NCBI RefSeq assembly: GCF_000016425.1 | Contig: NC_009380.1 | Span: 2,546,144 to 2,610,143 of the forward strand | Source: Salinispora tropica CNB-440 | GTDB lineage: Bacteria > Actinomycetota > Actinomycetes > Mycobacteriales > Micromonosporaceae | Direction: 5' to 3' | Length of the DNA: 64,000 bases | Program-made: the position numbers and the translations under genes | Shown here: piece after piece, positions 41,361 through 50,128 of the stretch | Layout of the letters: each line of letters opens with the position of its first letter | Numbering within the stretch: the stretch's first letter is position 1 | Notes under the pieces: generated by a model | Told to the model about the DNA's origin: nothing | The model's database searches: none | What the model saw: only the letters and a program-made list of their open reading frames with translations

Positions 41361-43175
41361 TCACCTCCCTCCCTGGCTGGTTGGTTGGTACGGGCGGCCG
41401 TCCGCTGTGGCCACCCGGGTTCGGTCCGGTCGCAGTGCCTGGCCGGCGTACCGGAGTAACTCGTCGAAGGCGTGGGTCTGGCTGGTGGCGTCGCCGAGAT
41501 GGCCGCCGGACATCCAGTGCAGCTGGTGCGGCACGCGGCGGCGGCGCAGCGCGGCGACGTAACGCCGCACCTGGCCCGGTGGGCAGCGGTCGTCGTCGCC
41601 GGCGGCAGCGATAAACAGGGGGCCGCGTACCTGGTCCAGGTAGGTCATCGGACTGGCCGCACGGTATCGCTGCGGTACGTCGTCGGGCCCGCCACCGAAG
41701 AGTTCGTCGTCCACCTCGCGTAACGCCGCCGTGGTGCCGCGGTAGGCGGCCGGGTAGTCGGCGATGGGGGCGACGGCGAGACCGACCGACCAGTCGGCCG
41801 GTGCGACTCCCATCGCGAGTAGAACCAGGTACCCGCCCCACGAGTATCCGCACAAACCGACCCGGCCTGGTTCGGCGATGCCGCGGTGGAGCAGGTGCCG
41901 GCGTACCGAGGCGAGGTCGTCGAGCTGTGTCAGCCCGACCCGATGGCCGAATCCCCGTTGCCACCGTGGGCCGTACCCGGTCGATCCCCGGTAGTTGGTA
42001 CGGACCACCGCGTACCCGGCGCGCACCAGAAGTTCCACCCGGGGGTCGTAGGCGTCGCGATCGTGGAGGTACGGCCCGCCATGGACCAGGAACAGGGTCG
42101 GCCATGGTCCGGCACCGGGCGGGGTGGCCAGGAAACTGTGAATCCGGCCGTACGGCTGGGGGGTCCACAGCTCGCTCCGCTGGGCGTTACCGGTCAGCTG
42201 AGCCGGGCCAGCCGGTCGCGCTGCCCCCCGGGTCGCTGCGGCAGGCTCGGTGACCCGGTGCTGCGGCGGCACCGACTCACGGGTCCAGACATAGTGGACT
42301 TCTCCGCCTGGGGCGCAGGTCAGATCCAGGATGGTGCCGGGTGGGGTGTTGATCGCGGCGACCTCACCCTTGGTGAGGTCGGCCAGCAGCAGCCGGCTGC
42401 GCCCGGCGTGGTCGTGTTGGATGAGTACCTGCCCGTCGGTGCCGTACCAGTGGGCGGTGACCTCGGTGTCGTAGGAGAGGGCTGCTGCCAGTGCGATGCC
42501 CCGATCACGCTGCCAGGTACCGACCCGGTAGTGCTCTGGTGTTTCGACGATGACCAGCAGTTGCGGGTGGGACTGGTCGTCGGGGCGGAACTCGAGCGCC
42601 CAGATCCGCCGACGGTCGCTGCCGGCTACGACGTCGAGTCGACCGTCACTGAGGCGGATGACGCTGATCGCCGTGTCGCCGTCGGCCCGCCCGGCCAGGG
42701 CGATCGTCTCCCCGTCAGCGGTCAGCCCGATCACTGTTGCGTAGCCCACTGCGGCGGCCACCAGGTGCCCAGGTCCGCCGGGCCGACCCACGTAGCACCG
42801 GGTCTCGGTGTCGGTGCCGATGCCGACCGCGACCCGGCGGCCGGAGGCGTCGAAGGCGATCCCGTGCTGCCGCCCGGGTGGCAGGCCGGTGAGGGCCGCG
42901 GGTGGAGTCTCCGGGGCGGTAGCTGGTGACCGGAACGGTTGGCGTCGCCAGATCCCGATGCCCGCCGGGTTCGCGTCGAACCACCAGAAGTGCCGACCGT
43001 CGGGCTCGATGTCGTAGGCGGTCACGCCGTTCGGGGCGGTTGTGCGGAACCGGCGCTGGTCGGTGTGCCGATCCCAGGCCAGGACCTGGGTCAGGCCATT
43101 GTTGAGACAGACTTCAACGGATCTTTCGGGCCGTTGGGCGGCGAAAGCAGGCGCGTAAGGAATGTGCACGGTCAC
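41361..43175 (-). CDS. S9-family prolyl-oligopeptidase-like serine peptidase
   Basis: This cytoplasmic S9 peptidase has 604 residues: an N-terminal beta-propeller (residues ~1-340) and a C-terminal alpha/beta hydrolase domain. The catalytic triad is visible: Ser445 in CGYSWGG, Asp near 529 in AAGDDDRCPP and His near 559 in SGGHLGD. No signal peptide is seen. It is the first gene of the RiPP operon; the precursor start lies 5 bases after its stop. S9 peptidases such as FlaP/AplP remove leader peptides in class III lanthipeptide pathways, so a leader protease role is likely. The GTG start at 43175 has only a weak ribosome-binding site. Confidence 0.9.
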   Translation of the reverse strand: MTVHIPYAPAFAAQRPERSVEVCLNNGLTQVLAWDRHTDQRRFRTTAPNGVTAYDIEPDGRHFWWFDANPAGIGIWRRQPFRSPATAPETPPAALTGLPPGRQHGIAFDASGRRVAVGIGTDTETRCYVGRPGGPGHLVAAAVGYATVIGLTADGETIALAGRADGDTAISVIRLSDGRLDVVAGSDRRRIWALEFRPDDQSHPQLLVIVETPEHYRVGTWQRDRGIALAAALSYDTEVTAHWYGTDGQVLIQHDHAGRSRLLLADLTKGEVAAINTPPGTILDLTCAPGGEVHYVWTRESVPPQHRVTEPAAATRGAARPAGPAQLTGNAQRSELWTPQPYGRIHSFLATPPGAGPWPTLFLVHGGPYLHDRDAYDPRVELLVRAGYAVVRTNYRGSTGYGPRWQRGFGHRVGLTQLDDLASVRRHLLHRGIAEPGRVGLCGYSWGGYLVLLAMGVAPADWSVGLAVAPIADYPAAYRGTTAALREVDDELFGGGPDDVPQRYRAASPMTYLDQVRGPLFIAAAGDDDRCPPGQVRRYVAALRRRRVPHQLHWMSGGHLGDATSQTHAFDELLRYAGQALRPDRTRVATADGRPYQPTSQGGR

Positions 43176-43346
43176 CCCGATCCAGTCCAGGTGCCCTTCC
43201 GGATCGTATTCGATTGATTGCGATCGGTAAATAGCGAAGCGGGATCGACGATCTGGCGTTTCGGTATACTTTTACCAAGCCGGGGTAAAGTCAGTTATAA
43301 CCTGATTTCAGGTGCTGACGCCAGACACCACCGTTAGCGTCGGTTC
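43176..43346. promoter_or_regulatory. Divergent AT-rich promoter/operator of the RiPP cluster
   Basis: The 171-base interval is much richer in A+T than the flanking genes. It contains ACTTTTACC/GGTAAAGT (43268-43276 and 43284-43291) and the perfect dyad ACCTGA-TT-TCAGGT (43300-43313). TATACT (43265-43270) and TAGCGT (43335-43340, 6 bases before ATG 43347) are -10 candidates on the plus strand. No regulator gene is inside the cluster. Confidence 0.55.
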
Positions 43347-43775
43347 ATGTGGCTTCGTGCTGTCCTGGGTGCCATCCTCACGACGATGGGAGTAGGCCAG
43401 CTCGCTTCGTGGCCGGCGATGCCGGACATCCTCGCCGCGTACGAGTTCGCACCCGCGGCGGCGCTACCGTGGTTCGCCGCAGTGGTGATCCTGGCAGAAC
43501 TGACCAGTGGGCTCTGGCTACTGACCCGACCGCGGTCGTGCGCGCTGACCCCGGTCTGGATCTACACCGCGGTGGCGGTGATCTGGGCCGGCCTGGCAGC
43601 GCAGGCGTTCGGCCGCGGTCTGACGGTCGACAACTGCGGCTGCTTTGGGCGCTTCTTGACCCAGCGACTCGGCTGGTTCGTGCTGCTCCAGGACGCACTA
43701 CTGCTGATCTACGCAGGACTGATGCTGCGCGCCACCCGCAAGGCCCGGACGCGCGCAGCCGGGGCGACACGTTGA
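43347..43775 (+). CDS. MauE/DoxX-like redox-associated membrane protein
   Basis: This 142-residue protein has four hydrophobic segments and the extracytoplasmic motif NCGCFGRFL near residues 94-102, typical of MauE-like proteins thought to take part in disulfide or electron handling at the membrane. It is divergent from the RiPP operon and shares its promoter region. The precursor has no Cys, so disulfide formation in the product is not expected; it may pass electrons or be unrelated. Confidence 0.82.
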   Translation: MWLRAVLGAILTTMGVGQLASWPAMPDILAAYEFAPAAALPWFAAVVILAELTSGLWLLTRPRSCALTPVWIYTAVAVIWAGLAAQAFGRGLTVDNCGCFGRFLTQRLGWFVLLQDALLLIYAGLMLRATRKARTRAAGATR

Positions 43776-44160
43776 GACGTGACTAAGCGGAGTCGTACCA
43801 CCGCCCGTAACGGCTTGATCTGTGGGCCAGCCAGGCCCATGGTTTCTCCACAGCCAGGACAGGTACCGCCGCAACTCCTGCGGTGTGGCGAGCCACCCCT
43901 TGTCCATGTAGGTCAGGATGCGCCTCACCTCGCCGGAAACCAGGTCGTAGGAGGTGGCGTCGGTTTCCGGGATTGGCCTCTGCGGGGCGACTGCCGCGGG
44001 AGCGGGGACGATGGGTATACGGATGCTACGTCTTGCCAACTCCTTGAGGACGGTGAGATAGAACCGGGGTAGATGGCGTCCAGTTCCTCATTGGCCACAA
44101 GCCGAGGAATCGTCGACTCGGTGTTAACCGGTGCTCCATTCGTAGGGTCGGGGCAGGGCT
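43776..44160 (-). pseudogene. Probable frameshifted small gene
   Basis: Between MauE and MurJ the minus strand has two overlapping frames that seem to continue one protein. The first (up to ~44062) reads STIPRLVANEELDAIYP; the second continues FYLTVLKELARRSIRIPIV, then SYDLVSGEVRRILTYMDKGW and ELRRYLSWLWRNHGPGW. The switch of frame near 44050-44062 suggests a frameshift. I cannot name the family. Alternatively the interval is non-coding. Confidence 0.35.
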
Positions 44161-44195
44161 GCCGGGCAGACCGCTCGTGCGCTAGGAAGGTCGCC

Positions 44196-45797
44196 ATGGC
44201 AGAAGGATCTTCCATCGGAAGCGCGGGCCGCGCCATGGCGGTGGCGACGTTGGTGTCACGGGCCGCCGGTTTCGTCCGTCTGGTGGTGCTGGCCTCCGCC
44301 CTGGGAATGGGGAGCCGTCTGCTCGACGGCTACAACGTGGCGAACACGCTGCCCAACGCCGTCTACGAGCTTGTCGTCGGCGGCGCGATGGCCAGCGTGG
44401 TGGTGCCGCTGCTGGTGCGTGCCGCACTGACCGAACCCGATGCCGGGATGGTCTACACCCAGCGGCTACTGTCGTTGCTGGTCTACGGGCTCGGGGCAGT
44501 CACTCTGGTGGCAATGATCTCAGCCCCGTGGCTGGTCGCGGTCTATGCGCCGGGTTTTTCCGGCGAGCAGCACGACCTGGCGGTGTTACTCAGCCGGTTC
44601 TTTCTGCCCCAGATCCTGTTCTATGGCCTCAGTGCCACCGCCGGCGCGGCGCTCAACATCCGGGGCCGGTTCGCCGTTCCGATGTGGGCGCCGGTTGTCA
44701 ACAGCCTGGTCGTGATCGCTGTCGGGATGACCTACCTGGCCGTCGGCGGCACCACCAGCATTACGTCGATGCCCGCCGGACATCTGCTGTTGCTCGCCGT
44801 GGGCACCACCGCGGGCGTCTTCGCCCAGATGACCCTGGTGGTGTGGGCCCTGGCGCGCAGCGGCTTCACCCTTCGGCCCCGACTCAACCCACGGGGCATC
44901 GGGATCCGGCGAATCGGCCGGCTCGGCGCCTGGGTCCTCGTGTCGGTCGTCGCCGCGCAGATCCTGCTCGCAGTGGCCACCCGAGTCGCCTCGACGAGCG
45001 GACCGGGCGGGGTCAGCGCCTTCCAGAACGCGCTCGCGGTGTTCCAGATGCCGTTCGCGGTGATCGCCATGTCGGTGATGACCGCGATGCTGCCCCGGCT
45101 CAGTCGCCACGCCGCCGGCCGCCAGCACGCCCAGATCGTCGAGGACCTGTCCCAGGCGGTCCGGCTGGCGGTCGTGGCACTCGCCCCGATCGCGGTGGCC
45201 ATGACGGTGCTCGGCCCGCAGCTCGCCACGCTGTTGTTCGGCTACGGCCGCAGTTCACCGTCGGCGATCGCCCTGCTGGGCGCGGTGGTGGCAGCCTTCG
45301 GGGTGGCCCTGGTGCCGTTCACCGGCTTCATGATTCTGCAACGCGGGTTCTACGCCCTCCAGGACACCAGGACCCCCGCGATTGTCACCGTCGGGGTCAC
45401 CGTCGTCGGCGTGGCCGGATGCGTCGCCGCGACATGGCTACTACCCCGCGCCAACGCCGTGATCGGGGTTCCCCTCGCGTACGCGGTCGCCTACACGGCG
45501 GGCCTCGCCGCCGCTGCCCTTCTCCTGCGCCGTCGGCTGGGACGAATCGACGGGCACCGACTGCTTCGTACGGCCGCTCGGGTAACGGTCGCCGTCGGCG
45601 TCTCCGGCAGCTGCGGCGGTCTCACGGTCTACGCCCTCACGCCGCTGCTCGACTCCCAGGACAATGCTGCGCTGATCACATTGACCGTGGCGGGCGCCAT
45701 CGGCTGTGCCGTCTACGTTGCGGTCGCCCGCCTGGTGCACCTCACCGAGCTGCGCCAACTCGTGGCAACAGCCCTGGCCGGCATCCGACCCGGCTGA
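44196..45797 (+). CDS. murJ: MurJ/MviN-like flippase
   Basis: This is a 533-residue MOP-superfamily membrane protein with about fourteen hydrophobic segments. The N-terminus (AVATLVSRAAGFVRLVVLASALG...VANTLPNAVYELVVGGA) matches MurJ/MviN, the lipid II flippase. A GGAAGG ribosome-binding site precedes ATG 44196. Actinobacterial genomes often carry several MurJ homologues; this copy sits apart from a cell-division cluster, so it may be an accessory flippase. The name is by family, not proven function. Confidence 0.9.
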   Translation: MAEGSSIGSAGRAMAVATLVSRAAGFVRLVVLASALGMGSRLLDGYNVANTLPNAVYELVVGGAMASVVVPLLVRAALTEPDAGMVYTQRLLSLLVYGLGAVTLVAMISAPWLVAVYAPGFSGEQHDLAVLLSRFFLPQILFYGLSATAGAALNIRGRFAVPMWAPVVNSLVVIAVGMTYLAVGGTTSITSMPAGHLLLLAVGTTAGVFAQMTLVVWALARSGFTLRPRLNPRGIGIRRIGRLGAWVLVSVVAAQILLAVATRVASTSGPGGVSAFQNALAVFQMPFAVIAMSVMTAMLPRLSRHAAGRQHAQIVEDLSQAVRLAVVALAPIAVAMTVLGPQLATLLFGYGRSSPSAIALLGAVVAAFGVALVPFTGFMILQRGFYALQDTRTPAIVTVGVTVVGVAGCVAATWLLPRANAVIGVPLAYAVAYTAGLAAAALLLRRRLGRIDGHRLLRTAARVTVAVGVSGSCGGLTVYALTPLLDSQDNAALITLTVAGAIGCAVYVAVARLVHLTELRQLVATALAGIRPG

Positions 45798-45901
45798 CGG
45801 CGTGCCACCGGTGTGCCGCGAGGTGTCAGCTTCCGCGCGCGACAGGACCCGGTCGTCGTGCCCGCGCCCTACGCCGTCGTGCCCGGCGCAGGGCGCGGGT
45901 G

Positions 45902-47482
45902 TCACTTCCGACGGCGCTCCCGGCCTGCGCTGCGGGAACGCGCCTGTGCCACCAACCGCGTCACGTCCTGCGCGGTGGCGGGGCCCGGGTTGACCACGCT
46001 GACCCAACCCTGCACGGCGTAGGCGGGGTGGGGCAGCAGGCGGTCCGTCTCCGCGAAGTCGAGCCCGTCGCGGTGTGCGGGGAACTCCTCCGGGCCGTAG
46101 CCGAACAGGTTGCGGAACTCGGTGCGCCCCACCTCGATGTTGAGCCGGTACCGTCCGGGCTCGGCCAGGCGGGACCGCTCGTCGAAGCCCGGGACGTCGT
46201 GCCCGACGATCGTGGCGAACGGTCGAACCCGTTCTGCGCCGGTGAAGAAGAACCGGTCGCCCCAAGTGTAGGGCGGCTCGGACCCCGGTGCGATCCGGGT
46301 CTCGGTAACCCCGGCCAGGCCGGCGATCCGGGCCGCGTCGGCCGCGCCCGGCGCGGAGCCGATGTGCAGGATCGCGTCGCAGCTCTCGACCGTCGCGGCG
46401 TCCAGCGACATCAACCCGAGCAGGTCGGCCACCCGCTCGCGTGGATCCTCGCCGGCCGGAGATGGGAAGATCCCGGTCTCGGGGCCGAGCCGATGCTCGT
46501 AGGTGCCGGGCTCCGGCTGCCCGAGCCCGACCGGCCCGCTCGCCCCGAGACTGCCGGCCACATACACGTACCTCTCGCCGAGCAGCGGGGACACGATCGA
46601 ACCGGCGCCGTTCCACTGTGCTGCCAGGGCCTGGCCATCCCAGTGGCTGGCCCATCGGCTCGGGTGCCGCTGCAGGTGGGCGTTGTGGGCGAAGACCAGG
46701 ACCGGCCCGCGGTCACGCTCGAGAGCGAGGATGTCGAGCAGGTTCTGCGCCATCAATGCGTCCCGCACGGAGAGCAGACGACCGATTCGCTGCGACTGGG
46801 TGCCCGGTTCGGCCATCGCGGCGTGGTAGGTGAGCAGGCCGATGATCGTGGTGGCGAGGATCCTGGCGCGGTGCCAGGACTCCGTGGAGGTGCCCTGGAT
46901 GAGGCGGGGCGCGTCGGCGTACAGCTGTGTGCGGAGCCTTTCGGCGATACCACGCAGTGCGGTCGCCTCCGGTGACCGGCCGGGAGAACACGTCGCGTCG
47001 AACATGATTTCCTGGGCAGTCCAGCGGCTCTCGTCGCCGACCAGGCCGTCCAGGTCGGGCACGGCTGCGCCGAGGTAGTCGCGCAGTTCACGCAGGAACG
47101 GGCCGGGGCTGGGGGCGCCGGTGATCTCGGTTGGCGCGTCGAAGCCGTGAAAGGCGACGCGTTCGTCGGGCGGCAGCCTCTCGTTGTGGGTACGCAGCCA
47201 GTCGACCAGTTCACGGCTGGCGGGGTGGGTAGCCCAGCCGTGGCTGATGCCGGTGGTCAGGTCCACGTCGTCGCGCCGGCCCTGCACGTAGTCGTTGACG
47301 GCGAGGCCGGCGGCCCGGTCCGACTCGATCGCGATCGACCGGAAGCCGTGCTCGACGAGGGTTTCGAGGATCCGGTTGCGCAGGTGGGGGAAGGCCGGCT
47401 CGCCGTGGTAGGGCTCGCCGATCCCGAGCAGGCGCGGCCGGTGGGCGCGGAGGAGGGACCGCAACTCCTTTTCAAAAGCCAT
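45902..47482 (-). CDS. Erythromycin esterase family protein
   Basis: The 526-residue product matches the EreA/EreB esterase family. The family's catalytic positions are visible: GEPYHGEP (Glu and His), AIESDRA (Glu), FHGFDAP and FAHNAHLQRH (His pair). Members hydrolyse the macrolactone of erythromycin, but many chromosomal homologues have unknown substrates. The C-terminal ~150 residues extend past the known esterases. ATG 47482 has a TACGGT box 7 bases upstream (leaderless). It is divergent from a MerR-type regulator and is its probable target. Confidence 0.87.
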   Translation of the reverse strand: MAFEKELRSLLRAHRPRLLGIGEPYHGEPAFPHLRNRILETLVEHGFRSIAIESDRAAGLAVNDYVQGRRDDVDLTTGISHGWATHPASRELVDWLRTHNERLPPDERVAFHGFDAPTEITGAPSPGPFLRELRDYLGAAVPDLDGLVGDESRWTAQEIMFDATCSPGRSPEATALRGIAERLRTQLYADAPRLIQGTSTESWHRARILATTIIGLLTYHAAMAEPGTQSQRIGRLLSVRDALMAQNLLDILALERDRGPVLVFAHNAHLQRHPSRWASHWDGQALAAQWNGAGSIVSPLLGERYVYVAGSLGASGPVGLGQPEPGTYEHRLGPETGIFPSPAGEDPRERVADLLGLMSLDAATVESCDAILHIGSAPGAADAARIAGLAGVTETRIAPGSEPPYTWGDRFFFTGAERVRPFATIVGHDVPGFDERSRLAEPGRYRLNIEVGRTEFRNLFGYGPEEFPAHRDGLDFAETDRLLPHPAYAVQGWVSVVNPGPATAQDVTRLVAQARSRSAGRERRRK

Positions 47483-47489
47483 GACCTTA

Positions 47490-47516
47490 ACCGTATCGTT
47501 GAACGACCGATTTAGA
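47490..47516. promoter_or_regulatory. Divergent esterase/MerR promoter region
   Basis: TACGGT (47490-47495, minus) is the -10 of the esterase, 7 bases from its ATG. TAGACT near 47511-47516 (plus) may serve the regulator. Between them TCGTT-G-AACGA is a short perfect dyad, a candidate binding site. Confidence 0.45.
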
Positions 47517-47543
47517 CTTTGGCTCTCTTTCTGGGGGAGAAGC

Positions 47544-48281
47544 ATGTTGAAGTCTCAAAGGCGGGTGTACCGGCCGGTGGACCTGGCCCGGGCGCACGGG
47601 CTCTCCGCGCAGGCGGTCCGTAACTACGAGGCGGCCGGAGTGATCCCGCCGGCCAGGCGGACGGCGAGCGGATACCGGATCTACACCGACGACCAAGCGG
47701 CCGCGCTGACCGCCTACGTCGCGCTTGTTCGGGGGTACGGCTTCCAACCGGCCGGGAAGATCATGAGGTTGGTACTCCGCGACGACCTTCCGTCCGCCCT
47801 GGCTATCGTCGATGCCGCCCACGTGTTGCTGCAACGCGACCGGGAGACCCTGGACCAGGTCACCACGGCCGCCACTGTCCTGGCGTCATCGTCCACATCG
47901 GTTGCGTCCGGTCCGAACGCGGCCATCTCCGTCGGTGTTCTCGCCCGCCGGCTCGGTGTCACCCCAGCCACGCTGCGTAAATGGGAGCGGGTCGGCATCC
48001 TGGCCCCGGCCCGGTCGCGGACCGTGCGGGTCTACTCACCCGAGGATGTGCGTGACGCCGAGCTCGCCCACCTCCTGCGACGCGGTGGCTACCTGCTCAG
48101 CCACATCGCTGCGGTGATCGAGCAGGTGCACGCCGCCGGTGGGGCCGGCCCGCTGGCGACGTCGATCGAACAGTGGCGGGAGCGGATCACGGCCCGCGGC
48201 CGGGCGATGCTCACCGGATCCGCTCGCCTCGCGGACTACCTCTCCTGTCTGGACTCACCAGGCCAGGATCCGCCGGGCTGA
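47544..48281 (+). CDS. MerR-type regulator with two HTH domains
   Basis: The 245-residue protein carries two MerR-like winged HTH units: residues ~8-75 (YRPVDLARAHGLSAQAVRNY, ...SGYRIYTDD) and ~128-195 (ISVGVLARRLGVTPATLRKW, ...VRVYSPEDV). A helical linker of ~50 residues joins them. Normal MerR proteins have a single HTH and dimerise, so one chain here could bind a full operator. A GGGGGAG ribosome-binding site precedes ATG 47544. Divergent from the esterase; its 3' end overlaps the convergent M48 gene by 27 bases. Confidence 0.88.
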   Translation: MLKSQRRVYRPVDLARAHGLSAQAVRNYEAAGVIPPARRTASGYRIYTDDQAAALTAYVALVRGYGFQPAGKIMRLVLRDDLPSALAIVDAAHVLLQRDRETLDQVTTAATVLASSSTSVASGPNAAISVGVLARRLGVTPATLRKWERVGILAPARSRTVRVYSPEDVRDAELAHLLRRGGYLLSHIAAVIEQVHAAGGAGPLATSIEQWRERITARGRAMLTGSARLADYLSCLDSPGQDPPG

Positions 48282-49517
48282 CTCGTACTCCTTGGTTAGC
48301 TCGTTGTCGATGCGGGACGACCGTTCCTGGGTGAGCACCACCGCCGGATCGTGGCACTGAGCGCCTTCGAGCATCAGGTGGCGCAGACCGGTGGGTGGAT
48401 GGGAGGAGAACGGCGACGCCTCCTCGCGGCCCGACAGCTGCCGCAACGGTGGCAGCTGGTCGGCGCTGGTCGCCCACGACTCGGCGACCGCCGCCTGCCA
48501 CCGTTGGGGGCCGTGTCCCGCCCTGGACTCCCGGCGTACGGCGAGTGCCATGGACTCGACCCGTAGCGCGGTGTCGAGCAGACTTTTCGCGGCGGCTGAT
48601 CCAGCGGCCTTCGCAGACATCTCGTCAGCCAGGTACTCGGCCCGTTGACTGTCTCGTAGCGCGACGCACACGAGTACCGCATGCAGCGTGAACAACAGAC
48701 GGGACAGCGGGTATTGGATGATTCGCCCAAGGGTCGCCCCGATCCATTCGATGAGGCTGGGGGCGGTCGATGGCGCAGGGCGGAGGAGGTCCGCCGCGCA
48801 GCCGAGGGTGGTGAACGCCGGCTGGGTGAGCAGCATCCGCCGCGGGTCGCCGTTGACGAAGTGGCCGAGTTCGTGACCGAGCAGGGCGACGCGTTCCTGC
48901 GGTGCGAGGGATCCCCAGTACGGCAGTCCGAGACACAGCACCCGGCGGCGGATGCCTACCGTCGTCGCGTACGCGTTGAAGTCGGCGTTGACGGCAATCA
49001 CGTTGGGAGCTGGTGTCCCTAACGCCTGCGCCACCTCGTCAACCAGGGTGAAAAGCTCGGGTGACCGGTCCCGGCGGAGGACGTCGGCGTCGGGGTCGAG
49101 CCGCCCGAAGCGGGGCCGTAGTCCGACGGCGAGAGCGAGCAGGGGAACTGCCAGCAGAAGCGACGGGCCCGGGAATGGGAAGGCGACGAGTAGCCAGAGC
49201 CCGGTGGCAGCCAGGGCCACCACGCCGAGGAACAGCAAGCCGGATGCGGCGGCGGTGACGACGGTGGCTGCGCCGACGCCACTACTGCCCAGCGGTCGCC
49301 CGAGCAGTCGGTCGAACTGGCGACGGGTCATGCGGTACCCGATGTCGTGGATTCGTCGGTCCAACCACCGCCAGCCGAAGAACGGGCCGATGCGTTCAGC
49401 GTCGTACGCTTCGAGGTTCCACTCGCAGGCCGGGCACCACGGCAGGGTCTCGCGTGGAGCGACCGTGGCAGCACCGCACTCCGGACACGTGTCACCGGCT
49501 ACCGTTGTGTCGATCAT
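48255..49517 (-). CDS. M48-family zinc metalloprotease with N-terminal zinc ribbon
   Basis: This 420-residue membrane protease is of the HtpX/Ste24-like M48 type. Two CxxC pairs at residues ~11-31 (CPECG, CPAC) form a zinc ribbon. Two or three hydrophobic segments lie at ~83-135. The catalytic HELGH is at 215-219, with the third ligand Glu in EYLADEMSAK. ATG 49517 is in an ATGA overlap with the GNAT gene stop, so the two are co-translated. A role in membrane protein quality control is assumed from the family. Confidence 0.9.
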   Translation of the reverse strand: MIDTTVAGDTCPECGAATVAPRETLPWCPACEWNLEAYDAERIGPFFGWRWLDRRIHDIGYRMTRRQFDRLLGRPLGSSGVGAATVVTAAASGLLFLGVVALAATGLWLLVAFPFPGPSLLLAVPLLALAVGLRPRFGRLDPDADVLRRDRSPELFTLVDEVAQALGTPAPNVIAVNADFNAYATTVGIRRRVLCLGLPYWGSLAPQERVALLGHELGHFVNGDPRRMLLTQPAFTTLGCAADLLRPAPSTAPSLIEWIGATLGRIIQYPLSRLLFTLHAVLVCVALRDSQRAEYLADEMSAKAAGSAAAKSLLDTALRVESMALAVRRESRAGHGPQRWQAAVAESWATSADQLPPLRQLSGREEASPFSSHPPTGLRHLMLEGAQCHDPAVVLTQERSSRIDNELTKEYESARRILAW

Positions 49518-50128
49518 GAGCGCTGATTCTGCCAACCAATGTTGGCGCGTGGTACGCCCGTTCGGCCTGATCCGACTACCAGCCAATCCTGGCGGGTAGT
49601 CGCGTACTCCACCTCACCGTGCTCGCTGCCGGGCAGCGGGTCGTCGACGTCCAGGTGAAAGGTACGTACATAGTCCAGCCCGACCGCGGCCATGGTGGCG
49701 CGTGAGGGCAGGTTCACCGTCATCGTTTCGGCGAAGATCCGGTGCAGGCCCAGATCCGCGAAGCCGTGCCGGATGAGCTCACGGGCGCCCTCGCTTGCCA
49801 GGCCCTGACGCCAGTAGCGGCGCAGTAGCCGGTAGCCCAGCTCCGCCTGTCCCTCGACCGGACCCTGATCCGCGCGTTCCGGCGGCTGCAAGATCCACCA
49901 TCCGACGAACGAGCCGTCCACCAGCCCAGCCCAGAAGCCGAGCCCGGGAACCACCAACGCGGTGGCAATCCGCCGCCGATGCGCCTGCTCCACCTCCGCC
50001 CGTTGCCGCGGCCGGCCCAGATAGCGCATGACTTCCGGATCCGCGTCGAGCCTGACCTCACCATCCAGGTGATCGTCGCTCAACGGTACGAGCTGAATCC
50101 GCGCGGTCCGCAACGTCGCCTGGGTCAC
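49514..50128 (-). CDS. GNAT family N-acetyltransferase
   Basis: This 204-residue protein resembles RimJ/RimL-type acetyltransferases: TARIQLVPLSDDHLDG at the start, ELGYRLLRRYWRQGLASEGA for the acetyl-CoA loop and DLGLHRIFAETMTVNLPSRATM. GTG 50128 is chosen as the start; an in-frame codon at 50155 is possible. It forms an operon with the M48 protease through a 4-base overlap. Substrate unknown. Confidence 0.88.
   Translation of the reverse strand: MTQATLRTARIQLVPLSDDHLDGEVRLDADPEVMRYLGRPRQRAEVEQAHRRRIATALVVPGLGFWAGLVDGSFVGWWILQPPERADQGPVEGQAELGYRLLRRYWRQGLASEGARELIRHGFADLGLHRIFAETMTVNLPSRATMAAVGLDYVRTFHLDVDDPLPGSEHGEVEYATTRQDWLVVGSGRTGVPRANIGWQNQRS

Noticed and set aside
41197-42168. Longer 323-codon version of the precursor frame
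   Set aside because: The upstream part is out of frame within the S9 peptidase gene and is low complexity; the ribosome-binding site marks the short start at 41355.
44528-46975. Plus-strand open frame of 815 codons across MurJ and the esterase
   Set aside because: It crosses two real genes on different strands and has Arg-rich shadow composition.
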